From assembly GCA_031262745.1 (NCBI GenBank), contig JAISHE010000005.1, positions 1 through 64,000 of the forward strand: a stretch of 64,000 bases of DNA, written 5' to 3'. Positions 27,451 to 36,668 of this stretch are shown here, piece after piece. The translations under genes were made by a program, and so were the position numbers. The first letter of the stretch is position 1, and each line of letters begins with the position of its first letter. The DNA comes from Culturomica sp. Lineage in GTDB: Bacteria; Bacteroidota; Bacteroidia; Bacteroidales; Marinifilaceae. The notes under the pieces were generated by a model, which was given only the letters and a program-made list of their open reading frames with translations, ran no database searches and was not told where the DNA came from.

Positions 27451-29217
27451 ATGAGAATAGTACGATTGATATTATTATTTGGAGTGCTGTTGAACTTCTA
27501 TTCTTGCAATGATGCTCCACCTTATCCGCAGTCGTTAATCACTGCGAATCAGTTGACGTATACTCATCCCGATAGTGCAATCGTTTTTTTAAACAGTATA
27601 AAAGACAGTATACAAAAAGCTCCCGAATCAACACAGATGTACTATCGTTTGTTATGTATTAAAGCGAATGACAAGGCATATATACTGCACAAATCCGATA
27701 GCTTGATACTGCCTGTGTTAGATTATTATGTAAGGAAACAGGATAAAAATCATCTACCGGAAGCATATTACTATGCGGGGCGTATGTATATGGATTTGGA
27801 AAATGCTCCCGGAGCATTGGACCACTTTTACAAAGCATTGGAAATAGCACCCGATAATGATCCGTATTCATTGAAAAGTTACATTTACAGTCAAATAGGT
27901 ACGTTATTCCTGTATCAATACTTATATGATGAAGCCTTAGATGCATTCAAAAAAGAATATACAATATTAAATAGAGGTAATGAATCGAATTTAGAAGATA
28001 GTATAGGCATGGTTTATGCGTTAAGAGACATCGGTTCAGTTTATAAAGATATAAAAAAATTAGACAGTTCTCTATATTATTATAAGTCTGCTTACGATTT
28101 AGGTAAAAAATTAAACAGACTTGACCTGACCAATATGATTCAAAGCCAAATAGGTAACATATATATAAAGTTAGGAGAATACGATTCGGCAAAAATAGCT
28201 ATGAAAGATGCTTTAACCGACATTGAATTGCCAAACAAAAGTGCTATATATACTATAGCTGCAAAACTGTATTATAAAACAGGAATGATAGATTCTGCCG
28301 TTTATTACAATAAATCGTTATTAGATGTCGGTACCATATATGCCAAAGAAGATTCACATAGATTTTTGGCAGAAATTGCCGTGAAGGAAGGAAACAATGA
28401 ACTTGCCGTACAACATTTTCGAGCAGAAAATCAATGTACCGATTCTATTCAAAAAATCAATTACACAGAACGTTTACACAGAATGAACACTTTGTATAAC
28501 TACACATTAGCTGAGAAAAGAAATGAACAATTGAAAAGTGAAAGTCAAAAAAAATCATACTATATTGTGTTCGGTTTGATAGGATTTGTAGCTACCATCG
28601 TTTTCTTCTTCATTTATGATAGGTATAACAAACTCAAAAAACAGGAATTGAAATACCAGCTTCAAAAGGTTCAAGATATTAAAACCGAAATTTACAAAAA
28701 AAGTACTCAATTTATAGAAGACAACAATCTCCGAATTAAAAAATTAGAAGATGAGTTAGATAATGTGCATTATGAAAACGATATTTTAAAGAAAGAACTT
28801 CAAGTCCAAAAGGATTTGCTCAGACAGGAAGTATACAGAGCAGAAATAGAGAAAAGCAAACAATTGCAATCCCAAAAAAAGTTTTCCGATTCCGATATAT
28901 TCCGATTGTTGAAAAGCAGACTGCTTAACCCTCGTGGATACGTATACGTAACTGATGAAGAATGGTTGAAAATAGAAAACATTTTTAAAGAACTTTATTC
29001 TGATTTTCTTGGCAAATTGAATAATATTCGTACTCTCAGTGATTTTCAATTGCATGTAAGCATACTTATCAAAGCCGGTTTTTGCCCTGCCGATATATCC
29101 AAATTAACAAACCGTTCTGCCGAGACTATTAGTTCTACCCGTAGAAGATTATACAACAAAGTTTTTCAGACACAAGGTGCGCCGGAAGATTGGGATAAGT
29201 TTATATTCTCATTATAA
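27451..29217 (+). CDS. TPR-transmembrane-HTH regulator with lipoprotein-like N-terminus
   Basis: The 588-aa protein has an N-terminal signal with a possible lipobox Cys at 19 (NFYSC). About six TPR units cover roughly residues 80-350 (YYAGRMYMDLENAPGALDHF, AYDLGKKLNRLDLTN). One transmembrane helix lies near 380-398 (YYIVFGLIGFVATIVFFFIY), followed by a long coiled coil (about 400-485) and a C-terminal helix-turn-helix-like part (ILIKAGFCPADISKLTNRSAETISSTRRR). This layout, an outside TPR sensor joined to an inside DNA-binding end, is common in Bacteroidetes. A membrane helix and a lipid anchor together would be odd, so the first segment may be a simple signal or anchor. The start was moved from a TTG at 27436 to the ATG at 27451. 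Confidence 0.82.
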   Translation: MRIVRLILLFGVLLNFYSCNDAPPYPQSLITANQLTYTHPDSAIVFLNSIKDSIQKAPESTQMYYRLLCIKANDKAYILHKSDSLILPVLDYYVRKQDKNHLPEAYYYAGRMYMDLENAPGALDHFYKALEIAPDNDPYSLKSYIYSQIGTLFLYQYLYDEALDAFKKEYTILNRGNESNLEDSIGMVYALRDIGSVYKDIKKLDSSLYYYKSAYDLGKKLNRLDLTNMIQSQIGNIYIKLGEYDSAKIAMKDALTDIELPNKSAIYTIAAKLYYKTGMIDSAVYYNKSLLDVGTIYAKEDSHRFLAEIAVKEGNNELAVQHFRAENQCTDSIQKINYTERLHRMNTLYNYTLAEKRNEQLKSESQKKSYYIVFGLIGFVATIVFFFIYDRYNKLKKQELKYQLQKVQDIKTEIYKKSTQFIEDNNLRIKKLEDELDNVHYENDILKKELQVQKDLLRQEVYRAEIEKSKQLQSQKKFSDSDIFRLLKSRLLNPRGYVYVTDEEWLKIENIFKELYSDFLGKLNNIRTLSDFQLHVSILIKAGFCPADISKLTNRSAETISSTRRRLYNKVFQTQGAPEDWDKFIFSL

Positions 29218-29243
29218 GTCATTTAAACAAGTCGGGGTCGTTA

Positions 29244-29291
29244 TGCACACAAAAGTGCACAGTAAAATGCACACTATTTTGCACATACATT
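29244..29291. promoter_or_regulatory. Four 12-bp iterons (TGCACA-N6) upstream of the DUF3244 gene
   Basis: TGCACA begins at 29244, 29256, 29268 and 29280, exactly 12 bp apart, with A/T-rich fillers. The array lies 27 bp after the TPR/HTH gene and 78 bp before the DUF3244 ATG, upstream of a TATTCCTTTG sequence (29327-29336) that could be a weak -7. It looks like an activator or repressor binding array. Confidence 0.65.
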
Positions 29292-29368
29292 TCTTGCCGA
29301 TAAGTGTTCGTCGTATCAAAAAAATGTATTCCTTTGCAGAAAAATTAAACGAACTTAATTCTAATGCT

Positions 29369-29752
29369 ATGAAAAAGACAACAACTTTACTTATACTTTT
29401 TATCGGTTTCTTCCTTTTCCTTTGTAATAATGTTTGGGCTCAAGAAGTAGAAATAGAGATTAACGATGATAGTTCAACTAACGTAAAAGATAGACGTTCC
29501 TTTTCTTTACAGCCTGCTGCCACAATTGAGTTTAATACAATACGTATTTATACAGACATTGCTACGGAAAACATACATGTAGTAGTGAAAGATAGTTCTA
29601 ATAATATAGTATATTCCGATGTAGACATGAATTATTCAATATGTCATACCTTTGAAATAGTTGATTTACAAGAGGGTGTTGATTATATTTTAGAATTTGA
29701 AATAGGAAATAAGTCTTTTTATGGATATTTCACCGTTGAGAATGATATCTGA
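29369..29752 (+). CDS. DUF3244-type small secreted protein
   Basis: The 127-aa precursor has a clear signal peptide (MKKTTTLLILFIGFFLFLCNN to about VWAQ, residue 24) and a mature part of about 100 residues predicted as an immunoglobulin-like beta sandwich (NTIRIYTDIATENIHVVVKD, then LQEGVDYILEFEIGNKSFYGYFTV). DUF3244 proteins in Bacteroidetes often sit beside TPR regulators; their function is unknown. The frame is open from 29177, but the upstream part covers the iterons and the end of the regulator gene, so the start at the signal peptide was chosen. A terminator follows at 29806. Confidence 0.82.
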   Translation: MKKTTTLLILFIGFFLFLCNNVWAQEVEIEINDDSSTNVKDRRSFSLQPAATIEFNTIRIYTDIATENIHVVVKDSSNNIVYSDVDMNYSICHTFEIVDLQEGVDYILEFEIGNKSFYGYFTVENDI

Positions 29753-29805
29753 TGGTAATATGATATAGTTCAATCGGTGTAAATTAAGATTCCACTTCAT
29801 TAGTC

Positions 29806-29847
29806 GTCAGCAGGTCGAAGCATTGCAGAAGCCTGCTGACTTTTTTT
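29806..29847 (+). terminator. Rho-independent terminator after the DUF3244 gene
   Basis: GTCAGCAGG and CCTGCTGAC form a 9-bp perfect stem around a 17-base loop, followed by seven T, 53 bp after the stop at 29752. Confidence 0.88.
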
Positions 29848-29854
29848 AATCAAT

Positions 29855-30250
29855 TTAAAAGTATTTTCTGTCGAGAATTTCTTTGTAGATGACGGCTTGT
29901 TTTAAATCAAAAGAATCAATATCTTTCAGATACTCTCCGTCTTCAATGATTTCTTCACTAATTGTTGATGTGGGAAATTTTTGAAAAGTTGCAGTAGAAA
30001 CGTCATTCTTTACTTTAAAAGGAGGTATATAACCTTCTTTATTTCTTGTATTTGAATATTCATGATTTATGTCGATTTTCGGATTTGTATTATGTGCAGG
30101 AAACAAATCTTGAAATGCAGGTTCGGGTAATTCGGTAGATTCGTCAGAATCGTTCATTTTATTTATTTTACTCTTAAAGATACCGAATATGGCGACAAAT
30201 GCCGTTATTAGCAGATATATCCAAGTTGCATTTGATGAAGTTTCACTCAT
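29855..30250 (-). CDS. Small single-pass membrane protein of unknown function
   Basis: The 131-aa product has one transmembrane helix near the N-terminus (about residues 9-25, TWIYLLITAFVAIFGIF). A polar, probably disordered middle follows, then a C-terminal block SFDLKQAVIYKEILDRKYF that resembles a conserved tail of many uncharacterised Bacteroidetes proteins. The topology is probably a short outside end and a cytoplasmic tail. It is convergent with the DUF3244 gene and divergent from the Rieske-like gene, with 39 bp between starts. No function can be assigned. Confidence 0.65.
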   Translation of the reverse strand: MSETSSNATWIYLLITAFVAIFGIFKSKINKMNDSDESTELPEPAFQDLFPAHNTNPKIDINHEYSNTRNKEGYIPPFKVKNDVSTATFQKFPTSTISEEIIEDGEYLKDIDSFDLKQAVIYKEILDRKYF

Positions 30251-30264
30251 TTTTTCTATATTTG
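30231..30264 (+). promoter_or_regulatory. Promoter for the Rieske-like gene
   Basis: TTTG at 30231-30234 and TATATTTG at 30257-30264, with a 22-bp spacer (slightly long), lie 25 bp before the ATG. The -33 part falls inside the start of the divergent gene. Confidence 0.5.
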
Positions 30265-30289
30265 TTGATCGTAAAAAATATTCATTATT

Positions 30290-30769
30290 ATGAAATCAAA
30301 GGTAAGTACTTTTTTTCTGATTTTCTTGTTTATAACCTGTTTTGTTTATTGCAGCGAAGAAAACAACGGTGATTATCACGTAATTCCCAACATTAGAGTG
30401 AGTGTGGATATTAATTTAAGTTATGCCGATTATCAGGATCTTAATTTCCCCGGTCAACCTGTTTACTATAATCAGGCGGGCAATAACGGAGATGTACCCG
30501 GTTATAATGGCAATGGTTTGGTTATTATAATGATGAACAGTGATGAATATGAATGTTTTGATGCCACTTGCACCCATTGTCTTGAAGGGATTGTTGAAGT
30601 GGAAAAAGGTAATGTAACCGGTATTTGTGATCATTGTGCAACCGAATTTTTGTTGAATTTCTATGGTCAACCGTCAAATATTCCTGAAGAAGATAATGAT
30701 GAAAAGATTTACCCGTTAAAAAGATATGCGGCTATAAAACAGGGTAATTATCTGAGAATAAGGAATTAA
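30290..30769 (+). CDS. Exported Rieske-like protein with CxxC...CxxC centre
   Basis: The 159-aa protein has an N-terminal signal with a possible lipoprotein Cys at 21. Its body resembles small Bacteroidetes Rieske-domain proteins: a long beta region, then FDATCTHC, a 15-residue gap, CDHCATEF and an NFYGQP-type end. A true Rieske [2Fe-2S] site needs C-x-H and C-x-x-H. Here the residues are C94, H96, C97 and C113, H115, C116, so the second half is C-x-H and both halves also read CxxC. A zinc-ribbon or rubredoxin-like site is a fair alternative. The role is unknown. Neighbours are a small membrane protein and purH. Confidence 0.65.
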   Translation: MKSKVSTFFLIFLFITCFVYCSEENNGDYHVIPNIRVSVDINLSYADYQDLNFPGQPVYYNQAGNNGDVPGYNGNGLVIIMMNSDEYECFDATCTHCLEGIVEVEKGNVTGICDHCATEFLLNFYGQPSNIPEEDNDEKIYPLKRYAAIKQGNYLRIRN

Positions 30770-30832
30770 ATATCTATTCTACAAATCTGTAAAAAAGTAC
30801 TGACAAATGTTCAAATCCCCACACCTTTTTTA

Positions 30833-30840
30833 TACCTTTG
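30833..30840 (+). promoter_or_regulatory. Candidate -7 promoter element for purH
   Basis: TACCTTTG fits TAnnTTTG, 32 bp before the purH ATG. The -33 element is weak or absent. Confidence 0.45.
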
Positions 30841-30872
30841 CACAAGTTTGAAAATTTAATACAAAAAAATAT

Positions 30873-32405
30873 ATGAAGAAAGCATTAATCAGCGTTTTTG
30901 ACAAAGACGGGATCCTTGATTTTGCCACTTCTCTATCTTCTTTGGGTTGGGAAATTATTTCCACCGGAGGAACTTCAAAAAAACTGAAAGAAGCCGGAAT
31001 ACAAGTTAAAGATATTTCGGAACTTACGTCTTTTCCGGAATGTTTCGACGGTCGCGTTAAAACTCTTCATCCCAAAGTGGAAGGCGGAATATTGGCAATC
31101 AGAGATAATGAACAGCATAAAAAACAAATGGCTGAATTGGAAATAGAACCGATTGATATAGTCGTTTGCAATCTCTACCCTTTTAAGCAAACGGTTTTAA
31201 AACCCGGAGTTTCTCACGAAGAAATTATTGAAAACATTGATATAGGCGGTCCCACTATGCTCAGGGCTGCTGCTAAGAATTATAAATTTGTTACGGTTAT
31301 CACCGATCCGGAAGATTATTCAAAAGTTGTTGACGAAATTAAAAGTTTTGGAGAAACAACACCGGAAACCAAGGAAATTCTTGCAGCTAAGGTATTTATC
31401 CACACCTCCCATTATGATGCTTTAATTGCTGATTATTTTAAAGACAAGCTGCAAATAAAGCTACCTAAAACTCTCACTCTCACCTATGAAAAGAAGCAAG
31501 ATCTAAGATACGGAGAAAATCCTCATCAATCAGCTGCTTTTTATGCATCAATTAGAAATGATGAAGGTACCCTAACTCAGGCTTCGCAATTACATGGTAA
31601 AGAACTTTCTTACAACAATATAGGTGATACCGACGGTGCACTTGAAGCATTAAAAGAATTTGAAGAGCCTACGATTGTTGCTGCAAAACATGCTAATCCT
31701 TGCGGCGTGGCAAGTGCTCCGACAATCTTGGAAGCTTATCGCAAGGCTTATGAAGCTGATCCCGTTTCAATTTTCGGTGGTATTGTAGTTTCTAATAGAG
31801 AAATTGATGAGGAAACGGCGGAAGAAATGAGTAAAATCTTTTTAGAGGTAATAGTTGCTCCCTCCTACACTCAAAAAGCTTTGGACGTTCTTACCAAGAA
31901 AAAGAATATACGCATTTTGCAGTTGGATACTATCGCAAAGAAAAATTACGGACAGAAAGCTAAAACGGTTTTAGGCGGTTTGCTCATACAGGATCAGGAC
32001 ACCGAACTTTTACCTTCGGAAGGCTATACTTGTGTAACGGAACGCCAACCTTCGCAAAAGGAATTGAATGATCTGATGTTTGCATGGAAAGTTGTAAAGC
32101 ATACCAAGTCGAATGGTATTGTACTTGCAAAAGATAACACAACCGTTGGCACTGGTCCCGGACAGGTTAGTCGCATCTGGGCTCTCGAAAATGCAATTCG
32201 TCAAGGTGGCGAGAAAGTCAAAGGCAGTGTTATGGCTTCCGATGCCTTCTTCCCTTTCTCTGATTGCGTGGAAGCCGCACACAAAGCCGGTGTTATTGCT
32301 ATTGTGCAACCCGGTGGTTCCGTTAAGGATCAAGACTCCATTGATGCTGCAAATAAATACGGCATTGCTATGATTTTTACTAATATGAGACATTTCAAAC
32401 ATTAA
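30873..32405 (+). CDS. purH: Bifunctional AICAR transformylase / IMP cyclohydrolase
   Basis: PurH carries out the last two steps of purine synthesis, formylating AICAR with 10-formyl-THF and closing the ring to IMP. The 510-aa protein has the MGS-like cyclohydrolase domain (about 1-195, [27 protein letters not shown]) and the transformylase domain ([13 protein letters not shown], the catalytic KHANPCG block, [19 protein letters not shown]). The length matches the family. It heads a long plus-strand run; mreB starts 5 bp later, so purine and cell-shape genes may share a transcript. Confidence 0.97.
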   Translation: MKKALISVFDKDGILDFATSLSSLGWEIISTGGTSKKLKEAGIQVKDISELTSFPECFDGRVKTLHPKVEGGILAIRDNEQHKKQMAELEIEPIDIVVCNLYPFKQTVLKPGVSHEEIIENIDIGGPTMLRAAAKNYKFVTVITDPEDYSKVVDEIKSFGETTPETKEILAAKVFIHTSHYDALIADYFKDKLQIKLPKTLTLTYEKKQDLRYGENPHQSAAFYASIRNDEGTLTQASQLHGKELSYNNIGDTDGALEALKEFEEPTIVAAKHANPCGVASAPTILEAYRKAYEADPVSIFGGIVVSNREIDEETAEEMSKIFLEVIVAPSYTQKALDVLTKKKNIRILQLDTIAKKNYGQKAKTVLGGLLIQDQDTELLPSEGYTCVTERQPSQKELNDLMFAWKVVKHTKSNGIVLAKDNTTVGTGPGQVSRIWALENAIRQGGEKVKGSVMASDAFFPFSDCVEAAHKAGVIAIVQPGGSVKDQDSIDAANKYGIAMIFTNMRHFKH

Positions 32406-32410
32406 TTGAC

Positions 32411-33433
32411 ATGGGATTATTTTCTTTTTTATCGCTTGATATTGCAATGGATCTCGGTACGGCAAACACTATTATTATCTGTAATGATAAAATGGTAGTG
32501 AATGAACCTTCCATTGTTGCTATTGATCGCCGTACCGAAAAAGTAATTGCAATAGGCGAAAAAGCCCGCCAAATGCAAGGCAAAACACATGATAATATTC
32601 GCACAATAAGACCGTTGAGGGATGGTGTGATAGCCGACTTTAATGCAGCCGAACAAATGATACGCGGCATGATTAAAATGGCTAATATAAATAACAAGTT
32701 CTTCTCTCCTTCTTTGAGAATTGTTACTTGCATTCCTTCCGGTAGTACTGAAGTGGAAATACGCGCCGTTAGAGACTCTTCCGAACATGCAGGCGGTCGC
32801 GATGTTTACATGATCTATGAACCAATGGCAGCTGCTTTGGGAATAGGTTTGGACGTAGAAGCTCCGGAAGGTAATATGATTGTTGATATTGGCGGTGGCA
32901 CCACCGAAATTGCAGTTATTTCTCTCGGAGGTATTGTTACCAATAAGTCCATACGTATAGCAGGAGATGATTTAACTGATGATATTCAAGAATATATGCG
33001 TCATCAACACAATATTAAAATAGGTGAAAGAACTGCAGAAGAGATTAAAATTCATGTCGGTGCGGCTTTATCCGATTTGGAAGAACCGCCTGTTGATTTT
33101 GTAGTGCAGGGACCAAATCAAATGACATCACTGCCGGTTGAAGTTCCCGTATCTTATCAGGAAATTGCACATTGTCTTGAAAAGTCTATTTCCAAAATAG
33201 AAATAGCAATCTTAGCCGCTTTGGAACAGACTCCCCCTGAATTGTATGCCGACATTGTGAATAAAGGTATTTATCTTGCCGGCGGAGGTGCTCTTTTGCG
33301 TGGTTTGGATAAGCGTTTGTCCGATAAACTAAACATTCCTTTCCACATTGCGGAGGATCCTTTGAGAGCGGTTGCTCGCGGCACGGGTATTGCACTTAAA
33401 AATGTAGATAAGTTTTCTTTCTTAATAAGATAA
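32411..33433 (+). CDS. mreB: Rod shape-determining protein MreB
   Basis: MreB is the bacterial actin that organises lateral wall synthesis. The 340-aa protein has the actin ATPase motifs: DLGTANTII at the N-terminus (phosphate 1), VDIGGGTTEIAVISLGG (phosphate 2), YEPMAAALG and AGGGALLRGLD (adenosine region). A short amphipathic N-terminus (MGLFSFLSLD) fits membrane binding. It starts 5 bp after purH and is followed by mreC, mreD, mrdA and rodA, a full elongasome set. Confidence 0.97.
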   Translation: MGLFSFLSLDIAMDLGTANTIIICNDKMVVNEPSIVAIDRRTEKVIAIGEKARQMQGKTHDNIRTIRPLRDGVIADFNAAEQMIRGMIKMANINNKFFSPSLRIVTCIPSGSTEVEIRAVRDSSEHAGGRDVYMIYEPMAAALGIGLDVEAPEGNMIVDIGGGTTEIAVISLGGIVTNKSIRIAGDDLTDDIQEYMRHQHNIKIGERTAEEIKIHVGAALSDLEEPPVDFVVQGPNQMTSLPVEVPVSYQEIAHCLEKSISKIEIAILAALEQTPPELYADIVNKGIYLAGGGALLRGLDKRLSDKLNIPFHIAEDPLRAVARGTGIALKNVDKFSFLIR

Positions 33434-33472
33434 TGATAATAGTTAAATAAAAAGGTACACAAATAAACTACT

Positions 33473-34306
33473 GTGAGGAATATTTTAAAACTTATATTAA
33501 AGTACCATTTTATTATTGTTTTTATTTTATTGGAGATTATTGCAATGTCACTGGTAGTTATGCACAATAGCTATCAAAATATGTTGTTTTTTCGACACAC
33601 GTCTGCTATCAGCACTTCTATTTCCGATCATCTTCCTGCTTTTGAGCAATATTTCAACTTGAAAAAAGAAAATTCATATCTCGAAGATGAAAATTTGAAG
33701 TTGAAAAATGAATTAGAGAAAATAAGGACGGAAATTAGATTCTCTTTTAGTGATTCGCTTGCTGAGAATAGAAGTTTTGATGTAGATTACGTTTACTTAC
33801 CGGCAAAAGCAGTGAATGTAACTATCAATAGAACAAAAAATTATTTGACAATAGACAAAGGAAGTAACGACGGTGTGAATGAGAATATGGCTGTTTGTTC
33901 ATATCAGGGTGTTGTCGGAATGATTAAAAATGTTACAAACAATTATTCGGTGGTTTTACCTTTGATAAACACAAGCCTGAGATTGTCTGCCAAGATTAAA
34001 AAGAATAATTATTACGGTTCTTTACAATGGGACGGTGAGGATTATAGATATTCTTACTTGCGAGATATCCCGTTTCACGTTAATGTTGAACAAGGTGATA
34101 CTATCGTAACCTCCGGTTTCTCGTCCATATTTCCGGAGGGTGAAATAATCGGTTACGTAGAATCCGTTGATAGAGTAACTGCTAATTTTCTTCTTATAAA
34201 AGTAGAACTTGCAACCGATTTTAATAATCTTTATCAACTCTACATTATAAGTAATAAAAACAGAGAAGAACAAACGGAATTGGAAGAAAAAGCCTACAAT
34301 GAGTAA
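33473..34306 (+). CDS. mreC: Rod shape-determining protein MreC
   Basis: MreC is a periplasmic scaffold that activates PBP2. The 277-aa protein has a short cytoplasmic start, one transmembrane helix (about 9-29), a coiled coil (about 55-85, NLKKENSYLEDENLKLKNELEKI) and two beta-barrel-like domains (KAVNVTINRTKNYLTIDKGSNDGV; GDTIVTSGFSSIFPEGEIIG). The start is GTG at 33473, leaving 39 bp after mreB; no ATG fits as well. The 3' end overlaps mreD by 8 bp. Confidence 0.95.
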   Translation: MRNILKLILKYHFIIVFILLEIIAMSLVVMHNSYQNMLFFRHTSAISTSISDHLPAFEQYFNLKKENSYLEDENLKLKNELEKIRTEIRFSFSDSLAENRSFDVDYVYLPAKAVNVTINRTKNYLTIDKGSNDGVNENMAVCSYQGVVGMIKNVTNNYSVVLPLINTSLRLSAKIKKNNYYGSLQWDGEDYRYSYLRDIPFHVNVEQGDTIVTSGFSSIFPEGEIIGYVESVDRVTANFLLIKVELATDFNNLYQLYIISNKNREEQTELEEKAYNE

Positions 34307-34796
34307 TACAAAATACATACTACACACTATCATACTGTTTGCTATACAGTTGTTTATACTGGATAATATTCAGTTCCATTCATACGTGTATATGAATATT
34401 TATATTCTTTCGATACTCATTTTGCCTATTACCATGAAAAAAACGTCGGTACTGATTTTTGCTTTCCTTGCCGGTTTCCTTATTGATATTATGAGTAATA
34501 CAATGGGAATACATGCAGCAGCTACTACATGTATCGGTTTTTTCAGACCTTTGTTTTTACCTAATAATTCGGGAACAGTAGAGGTGGCAACAAATCGTCG
34601 AAAAGAACGTTTCGGCTGGGTATTTAATTATATGTTTTCGCTCACTTTGATTTTCAATGTGGTACTTGTTATGACGGAAACATTTTCATTTGATAATTTC
34701 GGTATCACGATTTTGAGAATTTTATTCAGTACTGTTGTTTCTTGCGTACTTATGCTTTTATACTATTTCATAGCAATAAAAGAAAAGCAGAAATAA
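34299..34796 (+). CDS. mreD: Rod shape-determining membrane protein MreD
   Basis: The 165-aa protein is almost wholly hydrophobic, with about five membrane helices. It contains the pattern AFLAGFLIDIMSNTMGIHAAATT, which resembles the MreD block GxxxDxxxxxxxGxxA. Overlap with the mreC end (8 bp) and a 12-bp gap to mrdA place it in the elongasome operon, which supports the call since MreD is poorly conserved. Confidence 0.9.
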   Translation: MSNTKYILHTIILFAIQLFILDNIQFHSYVYMNIYILSILILPITMKKTSVLIFAFLAGFLIDIMSNTMGIHAAATTCIGFFRPLFLPNNSGTVEVATNRRKERFGWVFNYMFSLTLIFNVVLVMTETFSFDNFGITILRILFSTVVSCVLMLLYYFIAIKEKQK

Positions 34797-34808
34797 AAGA
34801 ATTTCAAA

Positions 34809-36662
34809 ATGAATCAGAAATTCGTATATAGACAATCCGTAATAATCGGGATTATAGTTGTGATAGCCCTGATATATGTGATACAATTATTTAATTTACA
34901 AATAATTGACGATTCCTATAAATTCTCTGCAATAAATAACTCTCAACGTGTGGAAACAGAATACCCCGCAAGAGGTTTGATTTTCGACAGAAATAATCGT
35001 TTACTCGTCTACAATCAGGCTGCATACGATCTGCAAATTATTCCGCGCCAAATGAGTGCCTTTGATACAACGGAATTGATTACTATTTTGGGAATAAGCA
35101 AGGAAAATCTCATTAGAGAAATCAGGAAAGCAAAACGTTACTCACGATATAAGTCCTCTACTATTGTATCCCAAATCACCGATGATAAATATGCCATGCT
35201 TCAAGAAAAGCTTTATAAATATCCGGGATTTTTCATACAAACCAGAACTCTACGTAAATACAATACCAATCATTCCGGAGATGTTTACGGTTATATCGGT
35301 GAAGTCGGTCAAGGAGATTTGAAGGACCCCTACTACTCTGCCGGCGATTATATAGGTATTAACGGTTTGGAAAAAACTTATGAAAATGTATTGCGCGGCA
35401 CTAAAGGGAAACGTATTTTATTGGTTGACAATTATAATCGTATAAAAGGTTCCTATAAAGACGGAGAGGAAGACGAACCTGCGGAAGTCGGCGAAAATTT
35501 GTACACTACGTTAGATATAGATTTGCAGGAATATGCCTACAAATTAATGCAAAATAAAAAAGGCGGTATCATTGCTATCGAACCTTCTACCGGTGAAATC
35601 CTGCTTAAAGTTTCCGCTCCGGGTTATGATCCTAATCTGATGGTGGGATTACAAAGAACAGCTAATTATCGTAAACTTCAACAGGACACTACACTACCGC
35701 TTTTTGATCGTACTGTTATGGGAATTTATTCACCCGGTTCTATTTTTAAAACGGTTATGGCTCTCGTCGGTATGGAAGAAAAAGTGATCACTCAACATAC
35801 TATGTTTGAATGTCATGGCGGTAGTTATTTTAATCGGCAGTTTATGAAATGCCACTATCATGAATCCCCACTGGCATTAAGAGCTGCTATTGAACATTCA
35901 TGTAACCCTTATTTTGTGAATGTCTATCGACGACTATTAGAAAATCCGAAGTACAACGGTGTTAGGGATGCTTACGACATTTGGCGCAATTACGTGGCTT
36001 CATTCGGTTTCGGTAAAAAAGTTTCCTTTGAATTTCTTAACGAAGGCAATGGTTTTCTACCCTCACAAGATTACTTCGACAAAAAACTAAAAACAAAAAA
36101 TTGGTTTTATACATACATAATGTCGCTTGCAATCGGTCAAGGCGAATTTTCGGCTACTCTTTTGCAAATGGCTAACCTTGTAGCAATACTTGCTAATAAC
36201 GGTCATTATATCACTCCACATATCGTGAGACCGACGGATGCCGAACATGCTGAAAAGATTGATACTAATTATTTGAATATAAATAATCAATACTTCGGTA
36301 TTATTGCCGACGCTATGGAAGATGCAGTGAAATCAGGTACTGCAAAAAGTGCCCACAGCGACTCTATCGTTATTTGCGGTAAAACCGGTACAATACAAAA
36401 TAATTCAGGTCCCGACCATTCGGCGTTTTTTGCTTTTGCTCCGAAAGAAAATCCGAAAATCGCAATCTTGGTTTATGTTGAGAATGGTGTTTGGGGATCA
36501 CGTTATGCCGCACCTATTGCAGGTTTGATCATTGAAAAATATCTTTTGGGAGATATTCCTACTAAAAAACGGTATTTGGAAAAAAGTATGCTGCAAGCTA
36601 ATTTGATAAATCCGACTAATGAAAAAAATGCAACATCGGAAAACAATTTGACCGAAGAATAA
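34809..36662 (+). CDS. mrdA: Penicillin-binding protein 2 (elongation transpeptidase)
   Basis: PBP2 is the class B transpeptidase of cell elongation. The 617-aa protein has an N-terminal membrane helix (about 10-30), the non-catalytic dimerisation part (ARGLIFDRNNRLLVYN, GYIGEVGQGDL, GINGLEKTYENVLRGTKG) and the transpeptidase domain. Motifs are SxxK in SPGSIFKT, SCN in HSCNPYF and KTG in GKTGTIQN. It is paired with rodA 6 bp downstream, its glycosyltransferase partner. Confidence 0.96.
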   Translation: MNQKFVYRQSVIIGIIVVIALIYVIQLFNLQIIDDSYKFSAINNSQRVETEYPARGLIFDRNNRLLVYNQAAYDLQIIPRQMSAFDTTELITILGISKENLIREIRKAKRYSRYKSSTIVSQITDDKYAMLQEKLYKYPGFFIQTRTLRKYNTNHSGDVYGYIGEVGQGDLKDPYYSAGDYIGINGLEKTYENVLRGTKGKRILLVDNYNRIKGSYKDGEEDEPAEVGENLYTTLDIDLQEYAYKLMQNKKGGIIAIEPSTGEILLKVSAPGYDPNLMVGLQRTANYRKLQQDTTLPLFDRTVMGIYSPGSIFKTVMALVGMEEKVITQHTMFECHGGSYFNRQFMKCHYHESPLALRAAIEHSCNPYFVNVYRRLLENPKYNGVRDAYDIWRNYVASFGFGKKVSFEFLNEGNGFLPSQDYFDKKLKTKNWFYTYIMSLAIGQGEFSATLLQMANLVAILANNGHYITPHIVRPTDAEHAEKIDTNYLNINNQYFGIIADAMEDAVKSGTAKSAHSDSIVICGKTGTIQNNSGPDHSAFFAFAPKENPKIAILVYVENGVWGSRYAAPIAGLIIEKYLLGDIPTKKRYLEKSMLQANLINPTNEKNATSENNLTEE

Positions 36663-36668
36663 GATAGC

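Noticed and set aside
29177..29368. N-terminal extension of the DUF3244 protein
   Set aside because: It overlaps the end of the TPR/HTH gene and the 12-bp iterons. The signal peptide starting at 29369 gives a normal exported protein.
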